A stretch of DNA of 64,000 bases from Flagellimonas oceanensis (GTDB lineage Bacteria > Bacteroidota > Bacteroidia > Flavobacteriales > Flavobacteriaceae). Below are positions 53,891 through 63,805 of the stretch, one piece after another (within the stretch, counting starts at the first letter, position 1; every line of letters begins with the position of its first letter). The notes beneath the pieces were generated by a model, which had not been told where the DNA came from, ran no database searches, and was given only the letters and a program-made list of their open reading frames with translations. The position numbers were made by a program, and so were the translations under genes. The DNA lies in NCBI RefSeq assembly GCF_003992595.1, contig NZ_RZNA01000049.1, positions 186,001 through 250,000 on the forward strand, given 5' to 3'.

Positions 53891-56800
53891 CTACTTCATT
53901 TTGATAAAAACCAATGCCTTACCCCTATTTTGTGTGACCACGATGTAGGGATTTCCGCCATTGGCCCTTTCCACCTGGACCATGTCCTTGGCATCTCCAA
54001 CGACCTTGAATCCGCTCTCCTCTGCATTCTTGAAATCAAATCCTCCCTTGTTGTCCCCAAGAAGTACACCTCCATTGAATGCATCGTACCTACCGATAAA
54101 GGCTTCGTTGCCAAAGTCATTTCCAATCATCAACACATCGGTCGCGGCATTTGCCCCTGCATTGGTGGTTATCATACATTTGATGGGGGCGGATTGGGTC
54201 TCCCACGGTAATTCCCCCATGGTAAACTGTCCGTTTCCATCATTTTCAAAATAGGTGGTCTGGTCATGGTTGGCCATCAACTCATCGGCTCCTTCAAGCT
54301 CTTCCTGAGTGAACAATCCACTTTTGGTGGTCGAGGCAAATTCCCTGAAATAATTGAACTTTTTCCTGAACATGGGACTTTGGCTCATAAGGTCGCCCCA
54401 AAAATTAACGGGATAGGGTCTATAGGTATCATCCTCAAGATTGCTTTTGAAATAAGCAAACATCACAGGGTCAATGGCTCCATTATTATCAAAATCCTTG
54501 GCCAACATGGTCACCGGTCTTTCTTTGGATGGGTTATACAGGTTGTTCTTGCCCAAGTTACCGGCTATCAAATCGACATCGCCATCGCCATCAAAATCCT
54601 CTGCCAAGACACATTCCCACCATCCGGACAATTGCTGCATGCCTGTTTGGTCCATTTGCTGAAAGGAATCCTTCTTGTTCATGAATATGGTCACGGGCAT
54701 AAATTCCCCTACCAGGATAAGGTCCTTCAAATTGTCGTGGTCAAGGTCGGCCCATTTAGCGTCGGTTATCATTCCCGGTGTCCTAAGTGCCTTGTTGTAG
54801 GTCTCGGTCACATCGACCAATCTACCTTGTTCGTTTTTAAGCAGGTAACAATGGTCCGGTTTGGGGTATTGTGAAAAGGGCGTACGGCCTCCTACAAATA
54901 GATCTACATAACCGTCTCCATCAAAATCCTCGGCCTCAACAACTGAGCCGCTTGATTGTATTTCGGGCAACTTATCCGTGTCTTTCACGAATTTGCCCTT
55001 GCCTTGATTGACCATCAGATAATCCTGATAAAAAGGAGACCCCAAATCAAATTCATTACTACCAGAGACCATATAAATATCAAGGTCGCCATCGTTGTCC
55101 AGATCAAAAAGAGCGATGCTGGTCTCCTCAAAGTTTTTACTTGCTTCATCCTCGAACAATGGGGTACCTGTAAAGGACCCTTGGGAGTCCTGCATGTAGA
55201 TCATGGGCGAGTATCCGGATGAACTTCCAATAATGAAATCCTCATAACCATCCCCATTGATATCGCCCTTGGCCAAGCGTGGACCACTTTGGGTCAGTTT
55301 ATGGGGCAATGTCGGTTGTACATAAAAATCCGCTTTATCCGCTTCTTGATGTACGAAATCGACACCCACTTGCTCCGACACTTCTTGATAAATGGGATTT
55401 GTTTTTTTCGGTGCCAATGGAAATGCCAACTCATGGCCATTTAAGGGCGCCGCCTCCTTATAATCGATGGATACGGTTTGATTGCTGGAAACATCCTTAA
55501 CAAGCTGATAGTTTCCATCCGGCCAAACGATCTCCAGTGCTTCAATCCGCTTTTGTGGACCCAAGCCGAAATGGGCCATGCTGTGTACAGTGGATAGATA
55601 TCCCCTGTTGACTTGATGTTCGTAGTATTGGAAACTGCCATCCTCAAAGCGTATGGCTACCTTGGTACCAAGTCCTGACTGATTGTTCTTGGGGCCCTTT
55701 AAATCCAGTTTAAGAAAGTTTTTGTCCTCGTTCTCCTTGGTGTCAAGGTTGTTTTTGAACACAAATGCCTCATCATTGATGTTGTTTACCACATAATCTA
55801 GGTCGCCATCACCATCCAAATCGGCAAATGCAGCACCGTTTGAAAAGGATGGGATATTGAGTCCCCATTCCTCACCAACATCCTTGAACTGGCCGTTTCC
55901 TTCATTACGGTAGGCATAGTTGGGTATTTTCACCACTGGAATGGAGTCCAGGATTTGTGCGGTACTCAGGTATTTCTGAACATTGAAATTGAACTCCCCA
56001 AAATCCAGGTCGGTAATATCCCTAGGAAAACCATTGGTGATCAACAGGTCCTTGCGTCCATCGTTGTCGGCATCCACAAAAAGGGGCGACCAACTCCAAT
56101 CGGTTTTGGCTATTCCGGCCATGAGACCGATTTCGCTATAGGGCATATCCGGACCTTGACCCATTTGAAGCATGTTACGCATGTACTGATAGTCGTATCC
56201 ATACTTGTCGTTCATATAGTAATCGTTGTACTTGGTCGCTTTGATGGTGGTTTTCAAGCGGGAATTTGTTTCCCCCAACATGTCAAGGGTCAGAATGTCG
56301 AGATAACCGTCATTGTTGAAATCGGCAATATCGGAGCCCATGGAGAATTTACTTTGGTGCTTCACGAACTCACCGATCTTATCGGTAAAGGTGCCATCGC
56401 CGTTATTGATGTACATAATGTCATTGCTCAAATAATCATTGCTCACATAGATATCGGGCCATCCATCATAGTCCAGGTCGGAAATGGCCACACCGAGTCC
56501 ATAGCCTTCAATGGTTATGCCGGCTTCCATGGTAACATCGGTAAAAGTACCATCGCCATTGTTCCGATATAGGTGATCATTGCTCTCGGATGATCCGTCC
56601 GTGATTTTTTCCCTATAGTTTGCGGGCAAGATGTGTATGTCCACGTTATTGAGCACGTATAGATCCAAAAGGCCGTCTTTGTTGTAATCGATAAAAGCGG
56701 CATTCATGGTGTTCCCAGTATCCGCTACTCCATATTCCTTTGCCATTTCCTTGAAAATGGGAACCCCGTCATCGTCCACACCCTGATTGATATACAACAT

Positions 56801-57229
56801 ATTGGCCTTTTCCTCAAGGCTCTCGTACATCGCGGCACAAACATAGATATCAAGAAGTGAGTCATTGTTTATGTCGATTACCGCAGCTCCAGTCTTCCAC
56901 TTATCCGCTGCCTCCACCCCTGATGCCTTGGTCACATCCTTGAACTTGAAATCGCCTTGATTGAGATAGAGCTTGTTGGTTACCTGGTTACCTGTAAAAA
57001 AAAGATCGGGTTTGTCGTCATTGTTGAAATCACCGACGGCCACTCCTCCTCCGTTGAAGATATACTCACTGGTAAGGATGTTGAAACTGTCGGTCTCGAC
57101 GATTTTATTATTGAATGCAATACCGGAGTCGTTGGAAGAAACCTTGATGAACAAAGTATCCTCCTTTTTCTTTGAACAGGAAACGACCAGTACTGAAACT
57201 AGTGCTATTAGAATATAATTTTTAGTCAC
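53891..57229 (-). CDS. Very large FG-GAP/VCBS and ASPIC-domain lipoprotein (CRTAC1 family)
   Basis: I choose the GTG at 57229 (1112 residues) because it begins TKNYILIALVSVLVVSC, a lipoprotein signal with Cys 18; the frame itself opens at 57322. The protein has many calcium-binding FG-GAP/VCBS repeats (pattern D-x-N-x-DG-x-x-D, for example DFNNDDKPDLF and DINNDSLLDIYVC), and an ASPIC/UnbV segment near residues 510-560 (GLGTKVAIRFEDGSF). These beta-propeller proteins sit on the cell surface and often accompany SusC/SusD pairs. The role may be binding or processing of a glycan or peptide. It follows susD after a terminator, so it has its own promoter. Confidence 0.88.
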   Translation of the reverse strand: MTKNYILIALVSVLVVSCSKKKEDTLFIKVSSNDSGIAFNNKIVETDSFNILTSEYIFNGGGVAVGDFNNDDKPDLFFTGNQVTNKLYLNQGDFKFKDVTKASGVEAADKWKTGAAVIDINNDSLLDIYVCAAMYESLEEKANMLYINQGVDDDGVPIFKEMAKEYGVADTGNTMNAAFIDYNKDGLLDLYVLNNVDIHILPANYREKITDGSSESNDHLYRNNGDGTFTDVTMEAGITIEGYGLGVAISDLDYDGWPDIYVSNDYLSNDIMYINNGDGTFTDKIGEFVKHQSKFSMGSDIADFNNDGYLDILTLDMLGETNSRLKTTIKATKYNDYYMNDKYGYDYQYMRNMLQMGQGPDMPYSEIGLMAGIAKTDWSWSPLFVDADNDGRKDLLITNGFPRDITDLDFGEFNFNVQKYLSTAQILDSIPVVKIPNYAYRNEGNGQFKDVGEEWGLNIPSFSNGAAFADLDGDGDLDYVVNNINDEAFVFKNNLDTKENEDKNFLKLDLKGPKNNQSGLGTKVAIRFEDGSFQYYEHQVNRGYLSTVHSMAHFGLGPQKRIEALEIVWPDGNYQLVKDVSSNQTVSIDYKEAAPLNGHELAFPLAPKKTNPIYQEVSEQVGVDFVHQEADKADFYVQPTLPHKLTQSGPRLAKGDINGDGYEDFIIGSSSGYSPMIYMQDSQGSFTGTPLFEDEASKNFEETSIALFDLDNDGDLDIYMVSGSNEFDLGSPFYQDYLMVNQGKGKFVKDTDKLPEIQSSGSVVEAEDFDGDGYVDLFVGGRTPFSQYPKPDHCYLLKNEQGRLVDVTETYNKALRTPGMITDAKWADLDHDNLKDLILVGEFMPVTIFMNKKDSFQQMDQTGMQQLSGWWECVLAEDFDGDGDVDLIAGNLGKNNLYNPSKERPVTMLAKDFDNNGAIDPVMFAYFKSNLEDDTYRPYPVNFWGDLMSQSPMFRKKFNYFREFASTTKSGLFTQEELEGADELMANHDQTTYFENDGNGQFTMGELPWETQSAPIKCMITTNAGANAATDVLMIGNDFGNEAFIGRYDAFNGGVLLGDNKGGFDFKNAEESGFKVVGDAKDMVQVERANGGNPYIVVTQNRGKALVFIKMK

Positions 57230-57450
57230 TGTGCTGAAGTTTTTATGGGTTAGCCATTTTTTATGGGATCCCAATGACCTGAAGTTGCAAAACGACGGAT
57301 AATCAATTGGAAACACATTCATTTTTTAAGGCTGATAGCTACACCTATGTTTTAAATGTACAAATTCAAATACTGCGTTTGGACGGCCGACGATTAATTT
57401 TTGACTAATAAAGATTAATTTTTTATTAATAGAAGGTGTCTCTAATTAAA

Positions 57451-57479
57451 ATAGGTTGCCAATAAAATTGACAACCTAT
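57451..57479 (-). terminator. Terminator after the susC-susD operon
   Basis: ATAGGTTG and CAACCTAT form an 8-base stem, extended inward by CAAT/ATTG around a 3-base loop with one mismatch. On the minus strand TTTT follows. It lies 46 bases after the susD stop. Confidence 0.8.
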
Positions 57480-57524
57480 CTCTCTACTCGAATTAAATTA
57501 AACTAACTCAGACTACTCATATTA

Positions 57525-59249
57525 TTAGTATCCAGGATTCTGTTCCAAGATACCGCCACTTTGATCGATTGCGTTGATAGGAATCGGGAACAAATCATGT
57601 TTTGGAGATACGTATTCCCCAAATCTATTGGCGTAATTGGCTTGATCGATATCCGCACCTTCATTATCAATGTAGGTATTGATGGTTTCTTCCGCATTAC
57701 CCCACCTTCTTAGGTCGAACAATCTATGTCCTTCCAAACCAAGCTCCAAACGACGTTCGAATCGTATTGCTTTTCTGGCGAAGGCCTGATCTGGAAAAGA
57801 TGCATAAGGCTCTATTTGGTAATTGGCCGCATCCGTATCAGGAATAGGGTTATTATTGGCATCAAGGGCCTGCACATAGCTCATGTTCTTAGCTCTGTTA
57901 CGAACCCTGTTCACATAATCCAAGGCCATAGGAAGGTTTGGACTGGGTTGCTCCACAGCAGCTTCAGCGGCCATCAACAACACATCGGCAAAACGCATAA
58001 TGTTATAATTGATACCGGACCAGTCAGATCCCCATCCACCAATACCTCGGTTGTCACCGACCTCAGAGGCTTGGTACATGTTCTTTTTGGTCAAGTAGGG
58101 TCCGGAGATATCCGTAAAGTTTGCCCGTATCCATTCTTTTCCTGGCATGAGACCAAAACCATTGTAATCGATTCCTCGTCTACCGATGGTATAATCAATC
58201 CTTGGATCCAATGGACCAGTATGTAGATCAAATGCCTCATCACTGTTGATTCCATAATCGCTGGCAACATCGGTTGCTGCATAGGTGTCCAATAATGGTA
58301 ATCCGGAACCATCAGTCTGGTAGGTATTGGTCAAGTCTTGTGTTGGCTGGTAAAAACCACAACAAGTACCCAATGGTCCACCATTTAGAAAGTTCAAAGT
58401 ACCCGCACCGTTTCCGTTGAAAGAACGTCCATTATCAGAAGCAAACTGAATGGCGAACATGGATTCAGGTCCATTCTCACCAGCAGCGTTAAAGTTGTTC
58501 ACGAACTCTTCGTTCAGAGCATAAGGACCATTATTGATCACATCGTTGAACAATGGCAAGGCCTCTGCATATTTACCTTGATATAAATAGGCTTTGGCCA
58601 AAAAGGCTTTGGCCACCCAGGCATTTGCCCTACCTGTTACGATTTCATCCCCCAAGTTTTGGATCGCTGCACTTAAATCGGCCTCGATCTGTGCCCAAAT
58701 AGGACCTGGATTGGGTTGGTTGAACTCCTCGTTCACCAAATTCTCCACAGAAATAAAGGGAACATTACCATAAAACTTTTGAAGTTCAAAATTGAAATAT
58801 CCTCTTAGGAAAAGGGCTTCACCTTCTTGTTGTGTGAAATCCCCATCTGGAATTTGGTTGATCAGATCAAGAACGGCATTACAACGGTTGACGCCACCAA
58901 AAAGAGCGCTCCACCTTCCCAAAAACCAGGGGTTACTGGTCTGCCATTCCAACATTTCAATTTGACGTAGGAAATCGTTGTCCCCATCGTTACTTCCCCT
59001 ATGGGCATCATCCGAGGCTACATCCGACCACCAGTTGTCCCCACCAGCGGATACGGGCTCACCTTGTCTGTTCACACGTTCACCGTCCATTGCTGAATAT
59101 GCTGCCGTCAGCTTCAAGTTAACACCTACGGCTGTCTGCAAATCTTCAGTGGGAATATTTCCCGTGGCGGCCTTTTCTGTAAAATCCTCACTACAGGCCC
59201 ATAGCAATAGACCCGCGAATATTGTTGAAAATAATATCTTCTTTTTCAT
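57525..59249 (-). CDS. susD: RagB/SusD-family nutrient-binding lipoprotein
   Basis: A 574-residue outer-membrane lipoprotein with lipobox LLWAC (Cys 19) followed by SED, a Bacteroidota surface-export style signal. The N-terminal part has the SusD-like TPR helices (for example EALFLRGYFNFELQKFYGN and AFLAKAYLYQGKYAEALPLF), and the C-terminal half shows the RagB region with YVNRVRNRA and ERRLELGLEGHRLFDLRRW. It binds the substrate and caps the SusC channel. It starts four bases after susC. The ligand cannot be deduced. Confidence 0.95.
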   Translation of the reverse strand: MKKKILFSTIFAGLLLWACSEDFTEKAATGNIPTEDLQTAVGVNLKLTAAYSAMDGERVNRQGEPVSAGGDNWWSDVASDDAHRGSNDGDNDFLRQIEMLEWQTSNPWFLGRWSALFGGVNRCNAVLDLINQIPDGDFTQQEGEALFLRGYFNFELQKFYGNVPFISVENLVNEEFNQPNPGPIWAQIEADLSAAIQNLGDEIVTGRANAWVAKAFLAKAYLYQGKYAEALPLFNDVINNGPYALNEEFVNNFNAAGENGPESMFAIQFASDNGRSFNGNGAGTLNFLNGGPLGTCCGFYQPTQDLTNTYQTDGSGLPLLDTYAATDVASDYGINSDEAFDLHTGPLDPRIDYTIGRRGIDYNGFGLMPGKEWIRANFTDISGPYLTKKNMYQASEVGDNRGIGGWGSDWSGINYNIMRFADVLLMAAEAAVEQPSPNLPMALDYVNRVRNRAKNMSYVQALDANNNPIPDTDAANYQIEPYASFPDQAFARKAIRFERRLELGLEGHRLFDLRRWGNAEETINTYIDNEGADIDQANYANRFGEYVSPKHDLFPIPINAIDQSGGILEQNPGY

Positions 59250-59253
59250 TTTT

Positions 59254-62200
59254 TTAAAATTTTAGATTAACCCCGAAGGAATAAATTGACGCAATCGGAT
59301 AGTTGTTATCAGAAACCCCTATGGTCAGGTTATCTATCGCTCCATTCACAAATCTTGGAGGCAATTCAGGATCTACACCTTTGTAATCGGTAATAGTGAA
59401 CAGGTTGGTACCTTGAAGGTAAAAACGAACACTGTCCATTCCCAAATAGCTGGAAACTTTTTCATCAAAAGTGTATCCTATTTGTAGGTTCTTCAATCTC
59501 ATATAGGAACCATCTTCCACGAAGAAAGAGTTGGCGTTACTCTCATTGTTGGAAATACTCCAGCTCAATGCCGGTAATTCAGCATCTGTATTGTCCGGTG
59601 TCCAAGAGTCCAACACCCTTGCACTCCTGTTTCCATTCGGGAAGGTTGGGAAATCGGTATATACCCTATCATTATTGAATATATCATTTCCTTGGGAACC
59701 TTGGAAGAACGCCGACATATCAAAACCTTTGTAGGCCATTGTCAAGTTCACACCATAGGTAAAATCAGGGTGGGGAGAACCGATAAAGGTTCTATCGTCA
59801 TCATCGATCACACCATCATTGTTCAAATCCGCATACCTGAATCTTCCCACACCATCGGCATTTGTTGCAAACCCTTGATCTGCAGCATTGGCCACTTCTG
59901 ATTCGGATGAGAATATACCTTCAACCACTTGACCATAGAAAGAGGATATTGGATGTCCTTCCTGTGTTCTTGTAACGGTTCCTGTGTTTCTAAAGCCTCC
60001 AAAACCTGTTTGGAAAGCACTGATCAATTCAAGTACCTCATTCTTGTAACTGGAGACGTTGACATCTATTCCATAGCTAAAGCCAGAGTCCGTTTCGTCC
60101 CTGTAGCTCAAGGTTGCATCCACACCCTTGTTACGAATGGAACCTAGGTTCACATAAGGTGGAGCGGCATCAAGTGCTGTTGAACTGTACAGACTGGCAT
60201 CTTGATTGATCAAATCCTTGGTCGTCATGACAAAGTATTCCGCGGAAAGGTTCAATTTATTGTCAAAGAACCCAAGTTCCACACCAAAGTTGGTGGTCTC
60301 ACTGGTTTCCCATCTCAAATTAGGGTTTCCTGCTGCTGATAGAATCGCTCCCTGTACTATACCTGCACTACTACCTGTATAAGCATAGTTTGCATATTGC
60401 TCACTTAGGATGGAGAAGTTTACCGTTGGGTTGTCCACTGGTAATGTTTGGTTACCCAATTGACCCCATGATCCTTTGAATTTCAATCGGCTCATAAAAG
60501 AGTCCACTGGCCAGAAACCTTCGTTGCTTACCACCCATCCAGCACTGAATGAAGGGAATACGTCACTCTTGTTATCCCCTACAAATCGTGAGGATTCATC
60601 ACGACGAACGGTTGCCGTCAACAAATAACGTCCGTCATAATCGTAATTAACTGTTCCGAACAAAGAAAACAAAGATGAGGAGTTATCGTAGGCATATGCC
60701 ACGTTAGGGGCTCCACCACCATTGCTCAACAAATAATAGTCCGGTGTTTCAAAGAAATAATCCGTTCTGGAAATCTCTTTTCCTTTACCATGGTTATCCA
60801 ATGCTTCGATACCTATAAGTGCATTCACGCTGTGGTCGCCAAAGGTCTTGTTATAGCTCAATGTATTGGTCCATACCCACTCGTAAGTATCTTGATCGGC
60901 CTCAGTCAATGTGTTTGTTGAAAGTGGTTCCGGGGATTCTGGAATCAAGGCCCTAAAACGTCTATCGTTGTAGGCTCTTATGGAACCACCCAAAGATGTT
61001 TTCAACTGCAAACCGTCTATAATATCCCATGTGGCATAGACATCCCCGAACACCCTGAAGGTTTTCTGAAAGTCATCCTTTTGCCTGGTAGCTTCCGCCA
61101 CTGGGTTGTTTGGGTTGGCAAGGCCGTTGGCATTACTGTAACTACCAGCGAAGTTGCCCTCCGCATCATAAACAGGAACCAATGGGGACATCCTTGTAGC
61201 AAAGTTGTACCAGGATTGACCACCGGCTCGCCTGTCAAAAGAGATGTTGGCGTGCTCTCCGATTCGTATTCTTTCCCCGATTTTAAATTCGGAGTTCAAT
61301 CTTGCACTTCCTCTTTTGTATCCGGTGTGTATTTGGATACCTTCTCTGTTCAAATATCCAGCAGAGAAAAGGAATTTTGATTTTTCATTACCATTTTCCA
61401 ATGTAATGGAAGCATTTTGTGCAATCGCGGTTCTGTAAATTTCATCCAACCAATCTGTTCCATTGGGTCTAACGTTCATGGTCACAGGAACGCTTCCTTG
61501 TATTGTTGAAGGAACCACTGGGCTTGGACCATCACCATACTGAATGTGTGAAGGTGTGTTCCCATCATTCAACATACTTTGCCAAAACACTTCCCCAAGT
61601 TGTTGGGCGTTTAGCAAATCCGGTACATTGGTTGGGGTTGAAAACCCTGTGTACATATCCAGAGAGACCTTTGCGGTATCTAGATTGTAACCACCACTTT
61701 TGGTTGTAATGATCACAACACCATTGGAAGCCCTGGCGCCATAGATGGCAGCAGCACCATCCTTAAGCACGTTCATTTGCTGGATGTCAGCTGAATTTAT
61801 GGAATTCAGGATACTCGGGTCATCAGTCTGAACCCCATCAATAATATAAAGGGGATCGTTACTGTTACCCGTACCGAAACCCCTAACACGTACCACTGGC
61901 GAAGAACCAGGAGAACCGTTATTGGTTATCGTAACACCGGAAACCCGTCCTTGTAGGGCTTCAGCGGCATTCACAACAGGTGTCTTAGTGGCTTCAGCCA
62001 CATCAACAGTTCCAACGGAACCTGTTAATTCACCTCTTGTTTGGGTACCGTACCCTGTTACAACCACCTCATCCAAGGCCGCTGCATCTTCTTCCAAGCT
62101 AACATCGATGGTACTGTTCCCATTAACCGGAATTTCCGTGGTCTTAAAACCCACATAGGAAAAAATCAAGGTCGCATCGGAAGCAGCCGTGATGGAGTAA

Positions 62201-62460
62201 TTACCATCAAAATCCGTTTGTGTACCATTGGTAGTACCCTTTACAATAACGTTGGTACCTGGTAGCGGAGCTCCAAAATTATCCACAACAGTACCCGTTA
62301 TGGTAATTTGGTAAGGGGGTGAAGTAGCTTCATCCAAGTCTGGGGTTGCTGCCATTGCAAATCCACCCGCAAACAACATTGTCATTGACAAAACGAAAGT
62401 CTGAATCACTTTTACGAATCCAGTCAATCGCGCCAAAGTCTGAACTTTGTTTCGATTCAT
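59254..62460 (-). CDS. susC: SusC/RagA-family TonB-dependent outer membrane transporter
   Basis: I choose the ATG at 62460 (1068 residues), which gives MNRNKVQTLARLTGFVKVIQ and then a signal peptide ending GGFAMAATP; an upstream in-frame ATG adds 19 residues. A carboxypeptidase-D-like beta domain follows (ITGTVVDNFGAPLPGTNVI), then the TonB-box-like DEVVVTGYGTQTRGEL, the plug (to about residue 250) and a 22-strand barrel. It carries oligosaccharides or similar substrates over the outer membrane with energy from TonB. The SusD partner gene follows at once. Two inverted repeats lie upstream. Confidence 0.95.
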   Translation of the reverse strand: MNRNKVQTLARLTGFVKVIQTFVLSMTMLFAGGFAMAATPDLDEATSPPYQITITGTVVDNFGAPLPGTNVIVKGTTNGTQTDFDGNYSITAASDATLIFSYVGFKTTEIPVNGNSTIDVSLEEDAAALDEVVVTGYGTQTRGELTGSVGTVDVAEATKTPVVNAAEALQGRVSGVTITNNGSPGSSPVVRVRGFGTGNSNDPLYIIDGVQTDDPSILNSINSADIQQMNVLKDGAAAIYGARASNGVVIITTKSGGYNLDTAKVSLDMYTGFSTPTNVPDLLNAQQLGEVFWQSMLNDGNTPSHIQYGDGPSPVVPSTIQGSVPVTMNVRPNGTDWLDEIYRTAIAQNASITLENGNEKSKFLFSAGYLNREGIQIHTGYKRGSARLNSEFKIGERIRIGEHANISFDRRAGGQSWYNFATRMSPLVPVYDAEGNFAGSYSNANGLANPNNPVAEATRQKDDFQKTFRVFGDVYATWDIIDGLQLKTSLGGSIRAYNDRRFRALIPESPEPLSTNTLTEADQDTYEWVWTNTLSYNKTFGDHSVNALIGIEALDNHGKGKEISRTDYFFETPDYYLLSNGGGAPNVAYAYDNSSSLFSLFGTVNYDYDGRYLLTATVRRDESSRFVGDNKSDVFPSFSAGWVVSNEGFWPVDSFMSRLKFKGSWGQLGNQTLPVDNPTVNFSILSEQYANYAYTGSSAGIVQGAILSAAGNPNLRWETSETTNFGVELGFFDNKLNLSAEYFVMTTKDLINQDASLYSSTALDAAPPYVNLGSIRNKGVDATLSYRDETDSGFSYGIDVNVSSYKNEVLELISAFQTGFGGFRNTGTVTRTQEGHPISSFYGQVVEGIFSSESEVANAADQGFATNADGVGRFRYADLNNDGVIDDDDRTFIGSPHPDFTYGVNLTMAYKGFDMSAFFQGSQGNDIFNNDRVYTDFPTFPNGNRSARVLDSWTPDNTDAELPALSWSISNNESNANSFFVEDGSYMRLKNLQIGYTFDEKVSSYLGMDSVRFYLQGTNLFTITDYKGVDPELPPRFVNGAIDNLTIGVSDNNYPIASIYSFGVNLKF

Positions 62461-62490
62461 AGATAGTCTATTTAGTTTAGTTATATACCT

Positions 62491-62520
62491 TGATTGAGAC
62501 CGTGCATATTGTCTCAATCA
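62491..62520 (-). repeat. 10-base perfect inverted repeat in the susC leader
   Basis: TGATTGAGAC at 62491-62500 pairs exactly with GTCTCAATCA at 62511-62520 over a 10-base loop. It begins 31 bases before the susC start. As RNA it would be a firm hairpin near the 5' end of the transcript, so it could affect mRNA stability or translation; as DNA it could be a protein site. Confidence 0.7.
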
Positions 62521-62524
62521 GGAA

Positions 62525-62554
62525 CAATAATAGGTAAAATTTTATAATTGGCAA
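62525..62554 (-). promoter_or_regulatory. Candidate promoter of susC-susD
   Basis: On the minus strand TTG (62554-62552), 19 bases, then TATTATTG (62532-62525). The -7 box has one mismatch to TAnnTTTG. Transcription would start around 62519, at the edge of the leader hairpin. Confidence 0.35.
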
Positions 62555-62574
62555 TATTTTAACAGTAAATATTG
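62552..62574. promoter_or_regulatory. Candidate operator: 8-base inverted repeat with 7-base centre
   Basis: CAATATTT (62552-62559) and AAATATTG (62567-62574) are exact reverse complements with a 7-base centre, a 23-base palindrome. It touches the proposed -33 box of susC. Nudix-type (NrtR) regulators bind palindromes of about this length, and such a regulator is encoded next door. Confidence 0.5.
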
Positions 62575-63018
62575 AAAATGATAAATTTGATCCTTTCAAA
62601 ATATCAATATGGCAATGCTAAGAAAACGTTAATTTTAGTAGGCCCAGTGCGGGTTGTGGATTTTCAGGTGGTGATCAATTCGATTTGTCAAAAGAAAAAA
62701 AACAACAAAATACAGCATCGCTGTTACATTTAATCGTGAATTATAGTCAAGTTGCCAATTATAAGAAAGTCTCGTATTGTAGGATAAATCAACATGAAAT
62801 GATTGGATTTATGGCACGAGTATTTCCAAACGGAAACAACACGATCTCCTGCTTTCAAAAAGCATCTCAAAGAAGTAGGTTTGACATACTTTCAACTAAG
62901 CCGGAACAAAATCAAATGTTTCCTATTCAATCCGCCTTATTGTATCAATCTGCTACAATAAACCCCTTATTTTTATATTTTTACATTTTTTTGATGTAAT
63001 TTTTGCGATGTTTACAAT
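62575..63018. other. Gene-free rest of the susC-regulator gap
   Basis: An open frame of 104 codons (62685-62999) is present, but it starts with TTG, has a low-complexity end and matches no family I know, so I do not call it a gene. The regulator's promoter should lie close to 63000. Nothing else is seen. Confidence 0.55.
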
Positions 63019-63735
63019 ATGTTGCCTTCAGAAGATAAATACCTAACCAACGTTTCCTATGATACTGTAATCTTTGGATTTACGGGCGAGGAACTGAAAA
63101 TTTTAATTCTTGAATACCAAAACTCAGGATTGTTTGCTCTTCCCGGAGGCTATATTCGGCGAGATGAAAACTTACTCGATGCGGCCAAGAAAGGAGTAAT
63201 GAAGCGTACAGGTTTGAAAAAGATTCATTTAGAACAATTTCACACCTTTGGGAAACTCAACCGATCGAATCCCGAGCCCTCAAAGCAAATAGCCAAGGGG
63301 CTAGGTTACGAGATGCCAGAGAATCATTGGGTTCTGGATAGATTCATTACTATCGGCTACTATTCCTTGATCAACTACAATCTGGTAAAACCAACGCCCA
63401 ACAAATTTTCCGATTCCATCAATTGGTACAGTATCAATAATCTGCCCCCATTGATGATGGACCATGAGGAAATCGTGAACAAAGCCTTGGAAGCCATAAA
63501 GAACGATTTGGGAACTAAACTTTTTGGAACGAATCTCTTACCGGAAAAGTTTACCATGAAGGAGCTGCGAAAGGTATACGAGACCATATTGAACAAAAAA
63601 TTGCGCCGCACCACCTTCCAGCGTAAAATACTCGGAATGGACATTTTAAAACGACATGAAAAATTGTATACAGGCGCAGCGAACAAAGCACCTTATCTCT
63701 ACAGTTTTGATAAGGAAAAACCTAAGAAGTCATAA
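63019..63735 (+). CDS. Nudix-domain transcription regulator (NrtR/AraR type)
   Basis: A 238-residue protein with an N-terminal Nudix-like domain (VIFGFTGEELKILILEYQN, ALPGGYIRRDENLLDAAKKG, about residues 15-70). The Nudix box is degenerate, lacking the full REx2E motif, so hydrolysis is doubtful. A C-terminal winged helix (about 160-225, KFTMKELRKVYETIL, TTFQRKILGMDIL) binds DNA. This is the NrtR arrangement; in Bacteroides thetaiotaomicron a relative, AraR, controls arabinose genes by sensing a sugar compound. Its position next to susC fits control of that locus. Confidence 0.88.
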   Translation: MLPSEDKYLTNVSYDTVIFGFTGEELKILILEYQNSGLFALPGGYIRRDENLLDAAKKGVMKRTGLKKIHLEQFHTFGKLNRSNPEPSKQIAKGLGYEMPENHWVLDRFITIGYYSLINYNLVKPTPNKFSDSINWYSINNLPPLMMDHEEIVNKALEAIKNDLGTKLFGTNLLPEKFTMKELRKVYETILNKKLRRTTFQRKILGMDILKRHEKLYTGAANKAPYLYSFDKEKPKKS

Positions 63736-63805
63736 AATTATAACAAGACCACTACAGGAAATTGGCAAATAATTACAACCTTTAAAACCTAAACCAAATA
63801 CCAAA

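Noticed and set aside
55955..56572. 205-codon plus-strand frame inside the FG-GAP lipoprotein
   Set aside because: Arises from the repetitive codon pattern of the calcium-binding repeats on the other strand.
62685..62999. Open frame of 104 codons before the Nudix regulator
   Set aside because: TTG start, low-complexity end, no family match, and it lies in a regulatory gap.
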